64,000 nt of DNA from Belliella buryatensis (GCF_900188245.1 NZ_FZOK01000003.1:1-64000), one strand, 5' to 3'. Shown: positions 43,906 to 53,601, counted from the first letter of the stretch. Made by a program: numbers and translations. Notes: generated by a model from the sequence alone, not told the origin.

Positions 43906-46605
43906 TTATCTGAATTGTTGTCCGATAGTAAAGTGGAATTGTGGGCCACTTCGCTGACCAGTAGTAGGAGAGTCATCAAATCCATATCCCCAGTCAATAC
44001 CCAAAAGACCGAATGCCGGCATAAATATCCTCGCACCTACACCTGCTGACTTATACAAAGTAAACGGATTGTATTCTGCATAGGATCCCCAGTTATTTCC
44101 TGCCTCTGCAAATCCGAGCAAGAATATGGTCGCTGATGGGTTTGGAGAAACCAAGAATCTCAATTCCATCACATGTTTATTGTACACGATACCACCATAT
44201 GGCTTATTAGATTCTGGATTAAACCTATCTTCTGCTCCTGGAGTCAGCGTCTGATTTTCATAACCTCTCAAGCCTATGATTTCCTGACCCAAAGCAAAGT
44301 TATTGAAGTTCATACCATCTCCACCCAATACAAATCGCTCTAGTGGAATAATACCGATTCTATTGCCGTAAGATCCAAGGAAACCCATGTGCGTTCTAGC
44401 ACTAAGCACCCATTTGTTAGACCCAAATACAGGGGTATAGAAAGTCCCGTCAAACATCCACTTATGATATTCCAACCACTTGAACCTTTCCTCATCTGGT
44501 GATTCTCTATCAATATTTCTATTCAAAGAAGAATATGGAGGGGTAAAAGAAGTGGCCAAGGAAATGTTAGAACCTAATCTTGGGTAGATTGGGTTATCTA
44601 CGTTATTTCTAGAAATAGTCGTATTGAATGTCACACTTTGGGATCTACCACTGGCATAACTCAATCCAAAACTCCTACCAAATTCGTCAAATTCATAAAT
44701 TTGATACTGAAGCGTGTTGCTGATCATGAAGTAATCATCAGGCCAAGTCACTCTTTTGGCTAAACCTATGGTTGCTCCTGTTATTTTGAATGACCCAATT
44801 TCTCGCATTGGATTTACCCTATTGAAGAAATCAAGCTGTCTTTGTACAGAGTGATTGAAACTAAAGCTCAATGCATTTGGCTTCTTGCCACCAAACCATG
44901 GCTCGGTCAAGGACACACTGTAGTTTTGGAAAGATCGACCATTGGCTTGTACTCTTAGTGAAAGCTTCTGCCCATCACCTACTGGTAGTGGTCTCCACTT
45001 ATCGAAGTTCCTGATATTCTTCATGGAGAAGTTATTGAACACCAAACCTACTGTACCGACAAAGCCAAAGAATCCACCCCAACCTCCAGAGAGTTCTACC
45101 TGGTCATTTGGACGCTCTTCTAATTTGAAGACAATATCCACAGTGGCATCCTCAAAATTAGGGCGCATGTCCGGCTCAATATTTTCTGGATCAAAATACC
45201 CAAGTTGTGAAAGCTCCCGGATAGTTCTCACCAACAAACTTCTATTGAATTTCTGTCCAGGTAAAATCCTGATCTCTCGCATGACCACGTGATCGGAAGT
45301 CCGCTCATTTCCTTCTATAGAAACGGAATTTACGGTTACTTGAGGTCCTTCCATGATTCTAAGCTCAATATCAATAGAATCATTTTGTACATTGACCTCT
45401 ACTGGATCTATATTAAAGAACAAATAGCCATCATCCTGATAAAGTGAAGAAACATCATCTCCTCTTTGTGGATCATAATTCAGGCGTTTTTCCAGTTTTT
45501 CTTTATTGTAAACATCTCCCTTCACAATACCCAACTTGGCCTGAAGCACACTATCAGCATAGATGTAATTCCCTACAAAATTGATATTCCTATAATAATA
45601 CTTATTCCCCTCTTCTATTTTGATACCAACATTTACAGTGTTCTCAGAGTATTTGTACAAAGTATCAGATACGACCTCAGCATCTCTAAAACCCCTAGAG
45701 TTATAAAAATCTATGACCTTTTTCTTATCATCTCTGAAGTCTTTTGCTACAAACTTGGAAGCATTGAAGAAATTGAGCTTGAAGTTTTTATTCATATATG
45801 TAATCACATCTTCATCGCTCACGGGATTCCTATAGACAATCGCTTCCTTAGCAGATTTAGGCGTGGTATTGGTCAATCTAGAGAACACCTCTCTTACAAA
45901 GTGCATTCTTGGGTGCTCCTTGGTGCCTTTCAGTTTGCCTTTGATCTTCCTATCGGAAATATCCTCATTTCCTTCTACGATGACTTCGTTGATCTTGACC
46001 TTAGACTTGGTGTCCACTTCAAACTTAAGCTTCACACTATTGGGCAAAGTAGTATCTCTTTCCTGAATGACCTTCACCTCAGTATTGAGGAAGCCCTTGT
46101 CCACGAAGTATTGTCTGATGTTACGCTGAGAGGTACTCAAGACATCATCTCTGACCACACGACCACGAATTTTGACCTTATCTTTCAGCTCTGATTCTTG
46201 CGTCTTATTGACACCACTGAACTCCACTCGGCTAAATCTCGGACGCTCAGTCAAGTCCAATAACAAGTAAATGTCATTATCTTCAATCTTGGTCACGAGG
46301 ATTTTTACATCACCAATGATCCCCTGTCCCCAGAGTTTCTTCAAAGCATTTGAAATAGCATCACCTGGTACGCTGATCTCATCATCCACCCTCAGACCTG
46401 AGAGGGAGATAATGGCAATCTCGTCCAATGTAGCAAGTCCTACTGCCTTGATTTCTGCTATCCTAAACTTTTGCGGTTTTGAATAATCCAATTCTAAAAT
46501 ATTCACCGGCTTGGCAGAGGTATAACGACTTTGACCCAAACGAATCTGGGCTTGGATCGAGCCTGCAAGCAGGAGAAAAGCTAGGATAATAAAGTACTTC
46601 TTCAT
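43906..46605 (-). CDS. bamA: outer membrane assembly factor BamA
   Basis: An 899-residue Omp85 protein that inserts beta-barrels into the outer membrane. The frame opens at a TTG (46608), but ATG 46605 gives MKKYFIILAFLLLAGSIQAQ, a clean signal peptide. Five POTRA domains follow (about 40-470; e.g. RIAEIKAVGLATLDEIAIISL, FSRVEFSGVNKTQESEL), then a surface-antigen barrel ending FHFTIGQQFR. RGYEN in the last third matches the L6 VRGF/Y-type loop (GLRGYENQTLTPG). The operon runs uppS, bamA, two OmpH/Skp genes. Confidence 0.95.
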   Translation of the reverse strand: MKKYFIILAFLLLAGSIQAQIRLGQSRYTSAKPVNILELDYSKPQKFRIAEIKAVGLATLDEIAIISLSGLRVDDEISVPGDAISNALKKLWGQGIIGDVKILVTKIEDNDIYLLLDLTERPRFSRVEFSGVNKTQESELKDKVKIRGRVVRDDVLSTSQRNIRQYFVDKGFLNTEVKVIQERDTTLPNSVKLKFEVDTKSKVKINEVIVEGNEDISDRKIKGKLKGTKEHPRMHFVREVFSRLTNTTPKSAKEAIVYRNPVSDEDVITYMNKNFKLNFFNASKFVAKDFRDDKKKVIDFYNSRGFRDAEVVSDTLYKYSENTVNVGIKIEEGNKYYYRNINFVGNYIYADSVLQAKLGIVKGDVYNKEKLEKRLNYDPQRGDDVSSLYQDDGYLFFNIDPVEVNVQNDSIDIELRIMEGPQVTVNSVSIEGNERTSDHVVMREIRILPGQKFNRSLLVRTIRELSQLGYFDPENIEPDMRPNFEDATVDIVFKLEERPNDQVELSGGWGGFFGFVGTVGLVFNNFSMKNIRNFDKWRPLPVGDGQKLSLRVQANGRSFQNYSVSLTEPWFGGKKPNALSFSFNHSVQRQLDFFNRVNPMREIGSFKITGATIGLAKRVTWPDDYFMISNTLQYQIYEFDEFGRSFGLSYASGRSQSVTFNTTISRNNVDNPIYPRLGSNISLATSFTPPYSSLNRNIDRESPDEERFKWLEYHKWMFDGTFYTPVFGSNKWVLSARTHMGFLGSYGNRIGIIPLERFVLGGDGMNFNNFALGQEIIGLRGYENQTLTPGAEDRFNPESNKPYGGIVYNKHVMELRFLVSPNPSATIFLLGFAEAGNNWGSYAEYNPFTLYKSAGVGARIFMPAFGLLGIDWGYGFDDSPTTGQRSGPQFHFTIGQQFR

Positions 46606-46613
46606 CAATTCTT

Positions 46614-47351
46614 TTAAGATTTAATCTGAGAACCGGTTTTTCCAAACCTCCTCTCACGCTTTTGATAATCCAGAACAGCCTCTTCCAAATGCTGTCTTCT
46701 GAAGTCAGGCCATAACACATCTGTAAAGTACAGCTCAGTATAAGCCAACTGCCAGAGGAGGAAATTACTGATCCTCAGCTCTCCACTCGTCCTGATCAAA
46801 AGCTCAGGATCTGGCATATCATTCGTATTCAAATGGGAAGCAATCGCTTCCTGTGTGATATCTTCTACGGTCATCTGACCATCGACTACTTTTTTGGCAA
46901 TGTTTTTTACAGCTTGCTCTATCTCCCATCTCCCACTATAGCTCAAAGCCAAATTCACTCTAACACCCGTATTGTTTTTGGTTTTTTCTACGGTATTGGC
47001 AAGATTTTCTTGCATGCCTCTCGGCAGACTATCAATATCTCCGATAGCTGTCAGGCGTACATTATTTTGTAGCATACGAGGAAGTTCGGATATAAAACTA
47101 TTGATCATAATCTCCATCAGCGCACTGACTTCATCTGCTGGTCTAGACCAGTTCTCAGTAGAAAAAGCGTATAAAGTCACGACCTTGATTCCTAAGTCAT
47201 CAGCAGCTTCTATAGTGTCTCTTACTGCAGCCAAAGCATGCTTGTGGCCAAAAACTCTCATGGCACCTTTTTTCTGGGCCCAACGCCCATTGCCATCCAT
47301 GATTATCGCTACGTGTTGAGGGATTTTTGTACTGTCTATCGATTCCTTCAT
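46614..47351 (-). CDS. uppS: undecaprenyl diphosphate synthase
   Basis: Makes C55-PP from FPP and IPP, supplying the carrier for peptidoglycan and for the EPS made in the left part of the window. The 245-residue protein starts at ATG 47351; an in-frame TTG at 47360 is less likely. Motifs: HVAIIMDGNGRW with catalytic Asp19, RVFGHKHALAAVRDTIEAA, LYAFSTENWSRP, LALSYSGRWEIEQA and DPELLIRTSGELRISNFLLWQLAYTELYF. Position 8 bp upstream of bamA, with DUF6089 before it, is a common Bacteroidota arrangement. Confidence 0.95.
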   Translation of the reverse strand: MKESIDSTKIPQHVAIIMDGNGRWAQKKGAMRVFGHKHALAAVRDTIEAADDLGIKVVTLYAFSTENWSRPADEVSALMEIMINSFISELPRMLQNNVRLTAIGDIDSLPRGMQENLANTVEKTKNNTGVRVNLALSYSGRWEIEQAVKNIAKKVVDGQMTVEDITQEAIASHLNTNDMPDPELLIRTSGELRISNFLLWQLAYTELYFTDVLWPDFRRQHLEEAVLDYQKRERRFGKTGSQIKS

Positions 47352-47435
47352 TCCGTTCAATTCCTATTACGGTATTTTTTTGGAGGTACAAAAATGCTAT
47401 TTCTTTTCCATAATTCTAACCTAACGGTCAATTAA

Positions 47436-48197
47436 TTAATAAGCGTAGCATTTTACCGTCGTAATAGAATAACTCACCGTCAAACCCAAAAAATAATACC
47501 AGTCCCTATCGCTAGGATTGCCATAATAAGTAAACCTGATTTGCTCCAAGGGATCTACTTGGCCATTATCATTTCTACTGAACCTCGCTTGACTGTCTAT
47601 GCGGTCTATCAGATCAGAGAAAGTTGCCCTGAACCCCATTTCTAAAGCCAAGCCCCAATTGTTGTTCAGCTTATACTTCACTCCTATACCAAATGGGATC
47701 ACTGGAGTGGCCAAGCTGTATCCTCCTCTGTCTGGATTACTCGGATCAAACCCAAAAGCCCCAGAACCATTGAAGTAAGAAAAACCTAAACCAAAGAAAC
47801 CATAGGGAGAAAACCTGTGTGCTGATTGAGGATGGAGATAATCAAGAAAATGGTACTCCATCACAGCTGACACTTCAAAGAGATTGCCTTTGAAATAAGC
47901 ATCTCTGAACTCCGCCATCGCGTCGATAGGATTGATGATATCCGCAGCACTAAGCCTTCCATAGGAAAGCCCCAGTCGGAGTGACCATACATTGTCAAAA
48001 TTTCGTCTGCCAAATAACGTTCCTTGAGCACCCAGATTCCCCTTATCCAATCTGCGGACAATGTCACCTGAGTAGGTAGCCACTCCCAATCCCCCTCCGA
48101 ATTCGAATTGCTGCGCCTTTACATCTACCAAAGCCAAGAGGCTTAAGCTGCATAGCAGCACGGAAAACAAGAAAAGATTGAATTTGACTTTTTTCAA
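47436..48197 (-). CDS. DUF6089-like outer membrane beta-barrel protein
   Basis: A 253-residue protein with signal peptide (about 1-29, ending VDVKAQ) and an eight-stranded-type barrel: alternating beta-strands with aromatic girdles (GVATYSGDI, VMEYHFLDYLHPQSAHRFSPYGFFGLGFSYF, GVKYKLNNNWGLALEMGFRATFSDLID). The first codon must be the TTG at 48197, because no ATG or GTG lies in the short upstream frame; a TTG start or a short upstream frameshift needs checking. It opens the envelope operon with uppS and bamA. Function unknown beyond the outer membrane. Confidence 0.8.
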   Translation of the reverse strand: MKKVKFNLFLFSVLLCSLSLLALVDVKAQQFEFGGGLGVATYSGDIVRRLDKGNLGAQGTLFGRRNFDNVWSLRLGLSYGRLSAADIINPIDAMAEFRDAYFKGNLFEVSAVMEYHFLDYLHPQSAHRFSPYGFFGLGFSYFNGSGAFGFDPSNPDRGGYSLATPVIPFGIGVKYKLNNNWGLALEMGFRATFSDLIDRIDSQARFSRNDNGQVDPLEQIRFTYYGNPSDRDWYYFLGLTVSYSITTVKCYAY

Positions 48198-48364
48198 GAC
48201 GTTGCAATTTATAAAGTACCAAACGATATTAAAACCTACTTTTGTATTTGACGGGTTAATTTATGTTAAGACTATCTCATATCAAATAGATTAGCAGAAT
48301 ATATCCTGCATAAACCTAATTTTAATTGATATTTGACACCATGATCACTTCAAGCCTGAATTAA

Positions 48365-48829
48365 TCAATTCCTTATCCCTTCGGCAAAAAAATTCTTTAC
48401 CCAAAAAGTCCTACTGATAAGATTTACAGTATCGAGGATATCGTAAATGTTTTTGGGATTAAAAGGACCTATGCGAATGGAATAATGTTCATGCCTATCT
48501 TGCCTGACTTCCAAGTCAAACTTCAAACCAAGTTTGAGTAGTTCATTTGGAAAAAAAACTGCGGTGGATGCAGGTGAAAAAGTCTTCTGTTTGATACCAA
48601 ATCGCCTCCTTTGGGCTTGATAAGTTCTATGAACCAGATTCTCCTGAAATTTGACATCTTCTAGGTAGAGACTCGAGTCCAAAAGCAATTTAGGATTGAA
48701 TTGATGGATCAACCTTTGTGTTCCTTTTCGCACGGCATAACTCACCTTTAATCCTACCTGATGCTGAGGTGTCAGGTTGTTTTTGAGACACAAAAATCTC
48801 CACAAATTATCAATCCTTTTCAAGTCCAT
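48365..48829 (-). CDS. hypothetical basic protein, 154 residues
   Basis: A cytosolic protein without recognised domain. ATG 48829 (MDLKRIDNLWRF) is preferred over an in-frame TTG at 48838. It is rich in Lys, Arg and Phe (LKVSYAVRKGTQRLIHQ, RTYQAQRRRFGIKQK) and overlaps the upstream gene by 20 bases, so the two are probably translated together and act in one process. The basic character could mean RNA or DNA contact, but I see no fold to support a function. Confidence 0.55.
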   Translation of the reverse strand: MDLKRIDNLWRFLCLKNNLTPQHQVGLKVSYAVRKGTQRLIHQFNPKLLLDSSLYLEDVKFQENLVHRTYQAQRRRFGIKQKTFSPASTAVFFPNELLKLGLKFDLEVRQDRHEHYSIRIGPFNPKNIYDILDTVNLISRTFWVKNFFAEGIRN

Positions 48830-49412
48830 CTGCTTCAATATTTATCAATCTTAGAAAGTCTTTAATTGGAATCCGCAAGGCATCTCTTTCTTTATCGTCT
48901 TGTAAAATTGGAATCCAGTCTGACCCATCCCATAAAGTAAAGTACGAATTTTCACTCAAATACGGATAAAGTTGTTGAACAAACTCAAAATGTGAAAACT
49001 TATCTCCTTGTGAAAAAATCAAGGTGTCTACCTTTTGATCTACTTCAACTTTAAGCTTGAAATTAGCTAAGCCCCAAGATGGCTCCAAATAGATATAGGC
49101 TTCATTTTTCACCCTATTGATCAGTATAGATAGGTTCAGGACAGGATGTTTGGCATCTGCTATCCTTTTTCCAAATCGGTAGACCATCATCTTGGCATCT
49201 GCACGAATCTCTTGATCATAATAGATACCTCGGACATTTTTAAAGTACAAACGCTCCGCATCAGTGATGCTCAGGATTGAAATCTCCTTCCCTGAATTAT
49301 TGGCTCTCCTACCGTCAAAAAACGACAATACCAAAACAATAAAAAGCGAACCCAATCCAAAAATCTTAAGGATCTTGAGCATCTCAGGTGATAAGCTGTC
49401 ATTTTTAGGCAT
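48810..49412 (-). CDS. hypothetical membrane-anchored protein, 200 residues
   Basis: One hydrophobic segment near residues 12-29 (LKILKIFGLGSLFIVLVLSFF), flanked by basic residues, then a soluble domain with many Tyr/Asp residues (AERLYFKNVRGIYYDQE, ENSYFTLWDGSDWIPIL). No family recognised. No cleavage site is obvious, so it is probably a single-pass anchor with the domain outside the cytoplasm. It shares 20-30 bp with the following gene, and both lie apart from the neighbours, which suggests a two-gene operon of unknown role. Confidence 0.55.
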   Translation of the reverse strand: MPKNDSLSPEMLKILKIFGLGSLFIVLVLSFFDGRRANNSGKEISILSITDAERLYFKNVRGIYYDQEIRADAKMMVYRFGKRIADAKHPVLNLSILINRVKNEAYIYLEPSWGLANFKLKVEVDQKVDTLIFSQGDKFSHFEFVQQLYPYLSENSYFTLWDGSDWIPILQDDKERDALRIPIKDFLRLINIEADGLEKD

Positions 49413-49506
49413 GCTGTCAATTGATTTTTGGAACCTGTGAAATTGAATCTAATTCAGTCTTACCTTAATAACAGCGATAGCTTCTAAAAGTTGGTGTTTG
49501 GTCTAA

Positions 49507-50265
49507 TCAATGCACATAAGAACCAGCATTGATATCAATGGTAGCGCCAGTTGCATGATCAGCAAGTCCCGAACAGAGTAAAGTCACCATAGGAGCAATA
49601 TCCTTAGGTTCTGTCAACTCCGTAAGTGCAATGTCATTGAGTGCATATGCCTCACCATATTGATCCATAAAATCCTGAGCCATATCTGTTCTAGTAAATC
49701 CAGGAGCAATGATAAAGGCCTTGATCCCTTCCTTTCCATAATACCGCGCTAAAGATCGGGTATAACTCACAATGGCAGCTTTAGAAGCAGCATAAGCCAG
49801 GTAATCTGGAGTATCTCCTCTGAATGCAGCTCGGGAAGAAATATTGATTATCCTACCTTGCTTCCTAACTCTAGCATGCTCAATAAACTCCTTACTGATA
49901 ATGGCCAGTGCATTGATATTGACATCCATGGTTTTGAGCCATGCGTCAGTCCATTCACCAGTTGCTGTATCATCAGCCACAGAAATCGCTATGCCGGCAT
50001 TATTGACTATCGCATCGATGGCTCCATAGGTCCTAATCAATTCTGGAATCCATCCCTTGACTGCTTCCAAATCTGATAGATCACATGCAGTCAAGTGGGA
50101 TGGGTTTGGAAGATTTTTTTGAAGTGACTGGGCTTCTTCCAAATTCTTATTGAAATGAATCAAGACCTCCGCGCCTGATGCTGACAATTGCTCTGCTATA
50201 CCTCGCCCAATTCCACGTGAGGCACCAGTGACAAGTATTCTATGATTTAATAAAGAGATGTTCAT
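49507..50265 (-). CDS. SDR-family oxidoreductase, FabG-like
   Basis: A 252-residue short-chain dehydrogenase/reductase. NADP-binding VTGASRGIGRGIAEQL at residues 12-27, VNNAGIA near 87, active-site Ser in IINISSRAAF, Tyr-x3-Lys in YAASKAA, and a following APGFTRTDM. It has the size and motifs of a 3-oxoacyl-ACP reductase (FabG), but no acyl-carrier genes are nearby, so the substrate may be another small ketone. Monocistronic, cytosolic. Confidence 0.85.
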   Translation of the reverse strand: MNISLLNHRILVTGASRGIGRGIAEQLSASGAEVLIHFNKNLEEAQSLQKNLPNPSHLTACDLSDLEAVKGWIPELIRTYGAIDAIVNNAGIAISVADDTATGEWTDAWLKTMDVNINALAIISKEFIEHARVRKQGRIINISSRAAFRGDTPDYLAYAASKAAIVSYTRSLARYYGKEGIKAFIIAPGFTRTDMAQDFMDQYGEAYALNDIALTELTEPKDIAPMVTLLCSGLADHATGATIDINAGSYVH

Positions 50266-50434
50266 CCTAAAGTAGTAAAATGTTATGCGTGATTAGTTAT
50301 TAGTAATCAAAAGGTGATAGTATAAGGGAATGTTCAATAAATTCTAATTCTGGTTGATTCAGTTCTATCGAAAGTTATAATAACTGGTCAAGGGTCTGAT
50401 AATTTACTGATTATAAATTCCCTAATCCACTTAA

Positions 50435-50917
50435 TTACTTTTTCCCAAGAAGTCCTTTGATTTCATCTGCTTGAAGGTTACAATTGATCCACTCGCCGTC
50501 TAAATCCGCACCATATTTTTTATAAAAATTGATAGCAGGCTCGTTCCAATCTAGGACTTGCCACATCATTCCAGTACAGCTATCCTCCAGACACTTGAGC
50601 ATGGTTCTATCAAACAAGAGTTTGCCTGCACCATTTCCCCTTTCGGATTCAGTGACTACAATATCTTCTAAATAGAGTCTTCGCCCCTTCCAAGTGCTAT
50701 ATCTGTAGTAATAAATGGAAATACCTACAATCTCTTGTGTACTCTCTTTAATAGCTACAAAGAATCCGAAGATAGGATGCTCACCAAAACCATCCTTCTC
50801 CATCAATGCTACTGTATTGGTCACTTGCTCTGGAGCTTTCTCGTATAAAGCCAATTCCTTAACCAATTCCAAAACTCTGGGTAAATCTGTTTTTTCTCCT
50901 TTTCTAATCGTGTACAT
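50435..50917 (-). CDS. GNAT-family N-acetyltransferase
   Basis: A 160-residue acetyltransferase with the acetyl-CoA loop ESERGNGAGKLLFDRT (R/Q-x-x-G-x-G/A). I start at ATG 50917 (MYTIRKGEKTDLPRV); a longer frame from 50956 adds a hydrophobic, out-of-character leader. The sequence YYYRYSTWKGRRLYLEDIVV and WQVLDWNEPAINFYKKYGA resembles the spermidine/spermine or thialysine (SAT-like) subgroup, so a polyamine or lysine analogue is a possible substrate; unproven. Confidence 0.85.
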   Translation of the reverse strand: MYTIRKGEKTDLPRVLELVKELALYEKAPEQVTNTVALMEKDGFGEHPIFGFFVAIKESTQEIVGISIYYYRYSTWKGRRLYLEDIVVTESERGNGAGKLLFDRTMLKCLEDSCTGMMWQVLDWNEPAINFYKKYGADLDGEWINCNLQADEIKGLLGKK

Positions 50918-51009
50918 TCCCGAAAGTAGGCAAAAATTAAAAAAGCTTAAAATCAATTTTTATATTTGGAAGTGCTAGACTCTAACTGGTTCTGACTAAC
51001 CCATCTTTT

Positions 51010-51789
51010 ATGTTTCTATCTATTGACGCAGGTAACACCAACATCACCATTGGCTTTTTTGATGATGAGCAAGAGAAATGGAAGCATGAATTCAGGATTT
51101 CTACAAAAGAAAATCTCTCCCTCTTAAAATTAGAAAAAGACCTCCATCTATTTTTTCTTGAGAATGACCTCAAAATAGAAATGGTCTCTCAAGTAGGAAT
51201 TAGTTCAGTAGTCCCGGAGCTAAACCCCATATTGGCACAGTTTTGCAAGGAATTTTTAGGGAAATCCTGTTACTTCATCAATGGTAAGAGCTACCAAGCA
51301 TTGGAAGTATCCACTACAAAGCCCAATGGAATCGGTACCGATTTGATGTGCAATGTCACCGCTGCTTTTGAAAGGTTTTCTCAAGCAACCATAATCGTGG
51401 ATTTTGGAACAGCCTTGACTTTTACAGTGGTAGATGACCAGGGGAAAGTACTCGGAGTCAATATTGTTCCAGGGTTGAAGACTGCTGTGAGGGCATTGTT
51501 TGCTCATACCTCCAAGCTACCAGAAGTTGATCTTAAATTTCCCAAATCAGCAATCGGAAAAAATACTATAGAGTCGATTCAAGCTGGAATACTACATGGT
51601 TACACAGGTTTGGTCAATGGCATGCTAGAGACCATCCAAGCCGAAATCCAGCTACCAATGAAAATCATAGCCACAGGCGGACTTTCAAGTATTCTGTCAA
51701 ATCTCCAAAATACCTTTGACGAAGTAGATCGCTATTTGACCTTGGAAGGTATCCGCTTGATCACACGAGCTAATCTCAAAAACCGATAA
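51010..51789 (+). CDS. coaX: type III pantothenate kinase
   Basis: The first step of CoA synthesis, pantothenate to 4'-phosphopantothenate. The 259-residue protein of the ASKHA fold has LSIDAGNTNITIGFF (Asp6, phosphate-1), GIGTDLMCNVTAAFERF (phosphate-2), IIVDFGTALTFTVVD and GVNIVPGLKTAVRAL as the pantothenate site, matching CoaX rather than CoaA. It overlaps the convergent M23 peptidase gene by 14 bp at its 3' end. Confidence 0.94.
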   Translation: MFLSIDAGNTNITIGFFDDEQEKWKHEFRISTKENLSLLKLEKDLHLFFLENDLKIEMVSQVGISSVVPELNPILAQFCKEFLGKSCYFINGKSYQALEVSTTKPNGIGTDLMCNVTAAFERFSQATIIVDFGTALTFTVVDDQGKVLGVNIVPGLKTAVRALFAHTSKLPEVDLKFPKSAIGKNTIESIQAGILHGYTGLVNGMLETIQAEIQLPMKIIATGGLSSILSNLQNTFDEVDRYLTLEGIRLITRANLKNR

Positions 51790-52513
51790 TAATGTGAGGG
51801 TCAGGGCAGATTTGCTGAAACTTCTCTCTATCTCTATGTGAACATACACCAGGAAAATCTCCAGAATTACCAAGCATTTCCCACATCAATTGAAAATGAA
51901 GATGGGGAGGCCAATCTCCGTTTTCAGGATAGGGGCCAAGATGACAAAACAACTCCCCTTTTTTGATCTGCTGACCTACCTCCAAAGCCTCCAAATCCTT
52001 GAGCGCCAGATGACCATATAAACTATAAAGTGTCTGACCTCCAAAATGATGTTCTAAAATAATAGTCGGTCCATAATTACCAAAACCAGCATTGTCTTGA
52101 AAACTATGCACTATACCTTCTATTGGCGCATGAACTGCATGGCCAGCTTTCGCCCAAATATCCACTCCCAAATGAATGTCTCTAAAATCTTCAAGGCCTG
52201 TTTCAAAAACAGCACTTCTGCTGTAAATCGCCCTATGTTCAAAATAACCTCCAATACCATAAGCTTTATCTTTCAACTTAAGCATATCGAACACATAGGT
52301 GTTGAAATCATCTGTATTACTGATATCAACAGTCTCCAATGCTAGGTTAGATGGAGAAAAATCCATTCTCAATGTATTGCTTTCGTCAAGCTTAATCCCC
52401 ATCAAAGGAAAAATATCCTCTGTGAGTAACAATTTTTTTAAATCCATATCAAAATCAAATATAAGAGGGTCTTTGAAATTATTAAACCTTAATGGAGATA
52501 CTTCTCCAATCAT
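51776..52513 (-). CDS. M23-family metallopeptidase domain protein
   Basis: A 245-residue LytM-like protein. Zn ligands His114 and Asp118 (HLGVDIWA) and His206 (HLHFQ) are present, and His168 in YGHL is the catalytic position; the glycine-rich GFGNYGPTIILEHH loop fits. It has no obvious signal peptide, so it may be cytosolic or exported by another way, and the N-terminal 100 residues are not known. It may cleave peptidoglycan peptides or act as a degenerate regulator. Convergent with coaX (14 bp overlap). Confidence 0.85.
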   Translation of the reverse strand: MIGEVSPLRFNNFKDPLIFDFDMDLKKLLLTEDIFPLMGIKLDESNTLRMDFSPSNLALETVDISNTDDFNTYVFDMLKLKDKAYGIGGYFEHRAIYSRSAVFETGLEDFRDIHLGVDIWAKAGHAVHAPIEGIVHSFQDNAGFGNYGPTIILEHHFGGQTLYSLYGHLALKDLEALEVGQQIKKGELFCHLGPYPENGDWPPHLHFQLMWEMLGNSGDFPGVCSHRDREKFQQICPDPHIIIGF

Positions 52514-52586
52514 GTAATTTCATGGTAAATCAATTCCTAACTCATTCAAAAGTTCATAAATTGAAAGTTCATAATAAACATAGATC

Positions 52587-53534
52587 ATGCTTCCTTTTCC
52601 TACTTTAGAAGAAATCAAGAATGCGCATGCACGCATTCAGCCTTTTATACACCATACCCCAATCATGAAATCAGCTGCTATCAACGAAATGGCAGGTTGT
52701 GAGATCTTTTTTAAGTGTGAAAACTTCCAGAAAGTCGGAGCCTTCAAAGCCCGTGGCGCAGCCAATGCTGTGGCCAAACTCACTGAAGAACAAAAGAGAA
52801 ACGGTGTCGCTACACACTCTTCTGGCAATCATGCCGCAGCACTAGCCAGAGCAGCAACTGTAGCAGGAATTAAATCTTACATTGTCATGCCTTCTTCTGC
52901 GCCAGAGATCAAAAAGAAGGCTGTCAAATCATATGGAGGTGAAATCATAGAATGCGAGCCCAATTTAAAGGCTAGAGAAACAACCCTGCAAGAAGTAGTA
53001 GACAGAACAGGCGCTACTTTCATTCCACCTTATGATTTTTTTGATGTGGTAGAAGGGCAAGCTACTTGCGCTTTAGAAATGTGGAATTCAGGAATTGAAT
53101 TTGATACCATAATGGCGCCAGTGGGGGGTGGGGGTTTACTAGGAGGCACTGCCTTGACAAGTAAGTATATCTCACCTCAAGTAAAAATCATCGCAGGAGA
53201 ACCAGAGGGTGCAGATGATGCTTATCGCTCATTCCAAGCCAAAAAACTGATTCCTATGGAAAAGCCAAATACCATCGCAGATGGCTTACTCACATCCTTA
53301 GGCTTACTGAATTTCCAGATCATTATGGAATACGTCGATGATATTCTTACGGTCAATGATGAAGAAATCATTGCTGCGATGCGCTTGATCTATGAAAGAA
53401 TGAAAATCGTGATTGAGCCTAGTTGTGCTGTACCCTTAGCAGCCTTACTCAAAAATAAAAACCGATTCCAAGGTCAAAAAGTGGGAATCATTCTCAGTGG
53501 AGGAAATGTTGATCTCGGGAAACTCCCGTTTTAA
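52587..53534 (+). CDS. PLP-dependent threonine/serine dehydratase-like enzyme
   Basis: A 315-residue fold-II PLP enzyme of the serine/threonine dehydratase/serine racemase subfamily. PLP Lys54 is in FKARGAANAV; SSGNHAAALARAA binds the substrate; APVGGGGLLGG forms the phosphate-binding Gly loop; SGGNVDL closes it. Without the C-terminal ACT regulatory domain of biosynthetic IlvA, it is probably catabolic or a serine racemase. Cytosolic. A strong bidirectional terminator follows. Confidence 0.92.
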   Translation: MLPFPTLEEIKNAHARIQPFIHHTPIMKSAAINEMAGCEIFFKCENFQKVGAFKARGAANAVAKLTEEQKRNGVATHSSGNHAAALARAATVAGIKSYIVMPSSAPEIKKKAVKSYGGEIIECEPNLKARETTLQEVVDRTGATFIPPYDFFDVVEGQATCALEMWNSGIEFDTIMAPVGGGGLLGGTALTSKYISPQVKIIAGEPEGADDAYRSFQAKKLIPMEKPNTIADGLLTSLGLLNFQIIMEYVDDILTVNDEEIIAAMRLIYERMKIVIEPSCAVPLAALLKNKNRFQGQKVGIILSGGNVDLGKLPF

Positions 53535-53573
53535 AAATAAGAGGCTGATGCACGATGCAACAGCCTCTTATTT
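53535..53573. terminator. strong bidirectional terminator
   Basis: AAATAAGAGGCTG (53535-53547) and CAGCCTCTTATTT (53561-53573) form a perfect 13-bp stem around a 13-base loop, between the dehydratase (plus) and the desaturase (minus) genes, which converge here. Confidence 0.8.
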
Positions 53574-53601
53574 CTGATAATATAAAATTATGAACAATTT
53601 T

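Noticed and set aside
45466-46194. 242-codon plus-strand frame opposite bamA
   Set aside because: Antisense to a strong bamA call, Ile/Phe-rich composition from reversed codons, no start signal.
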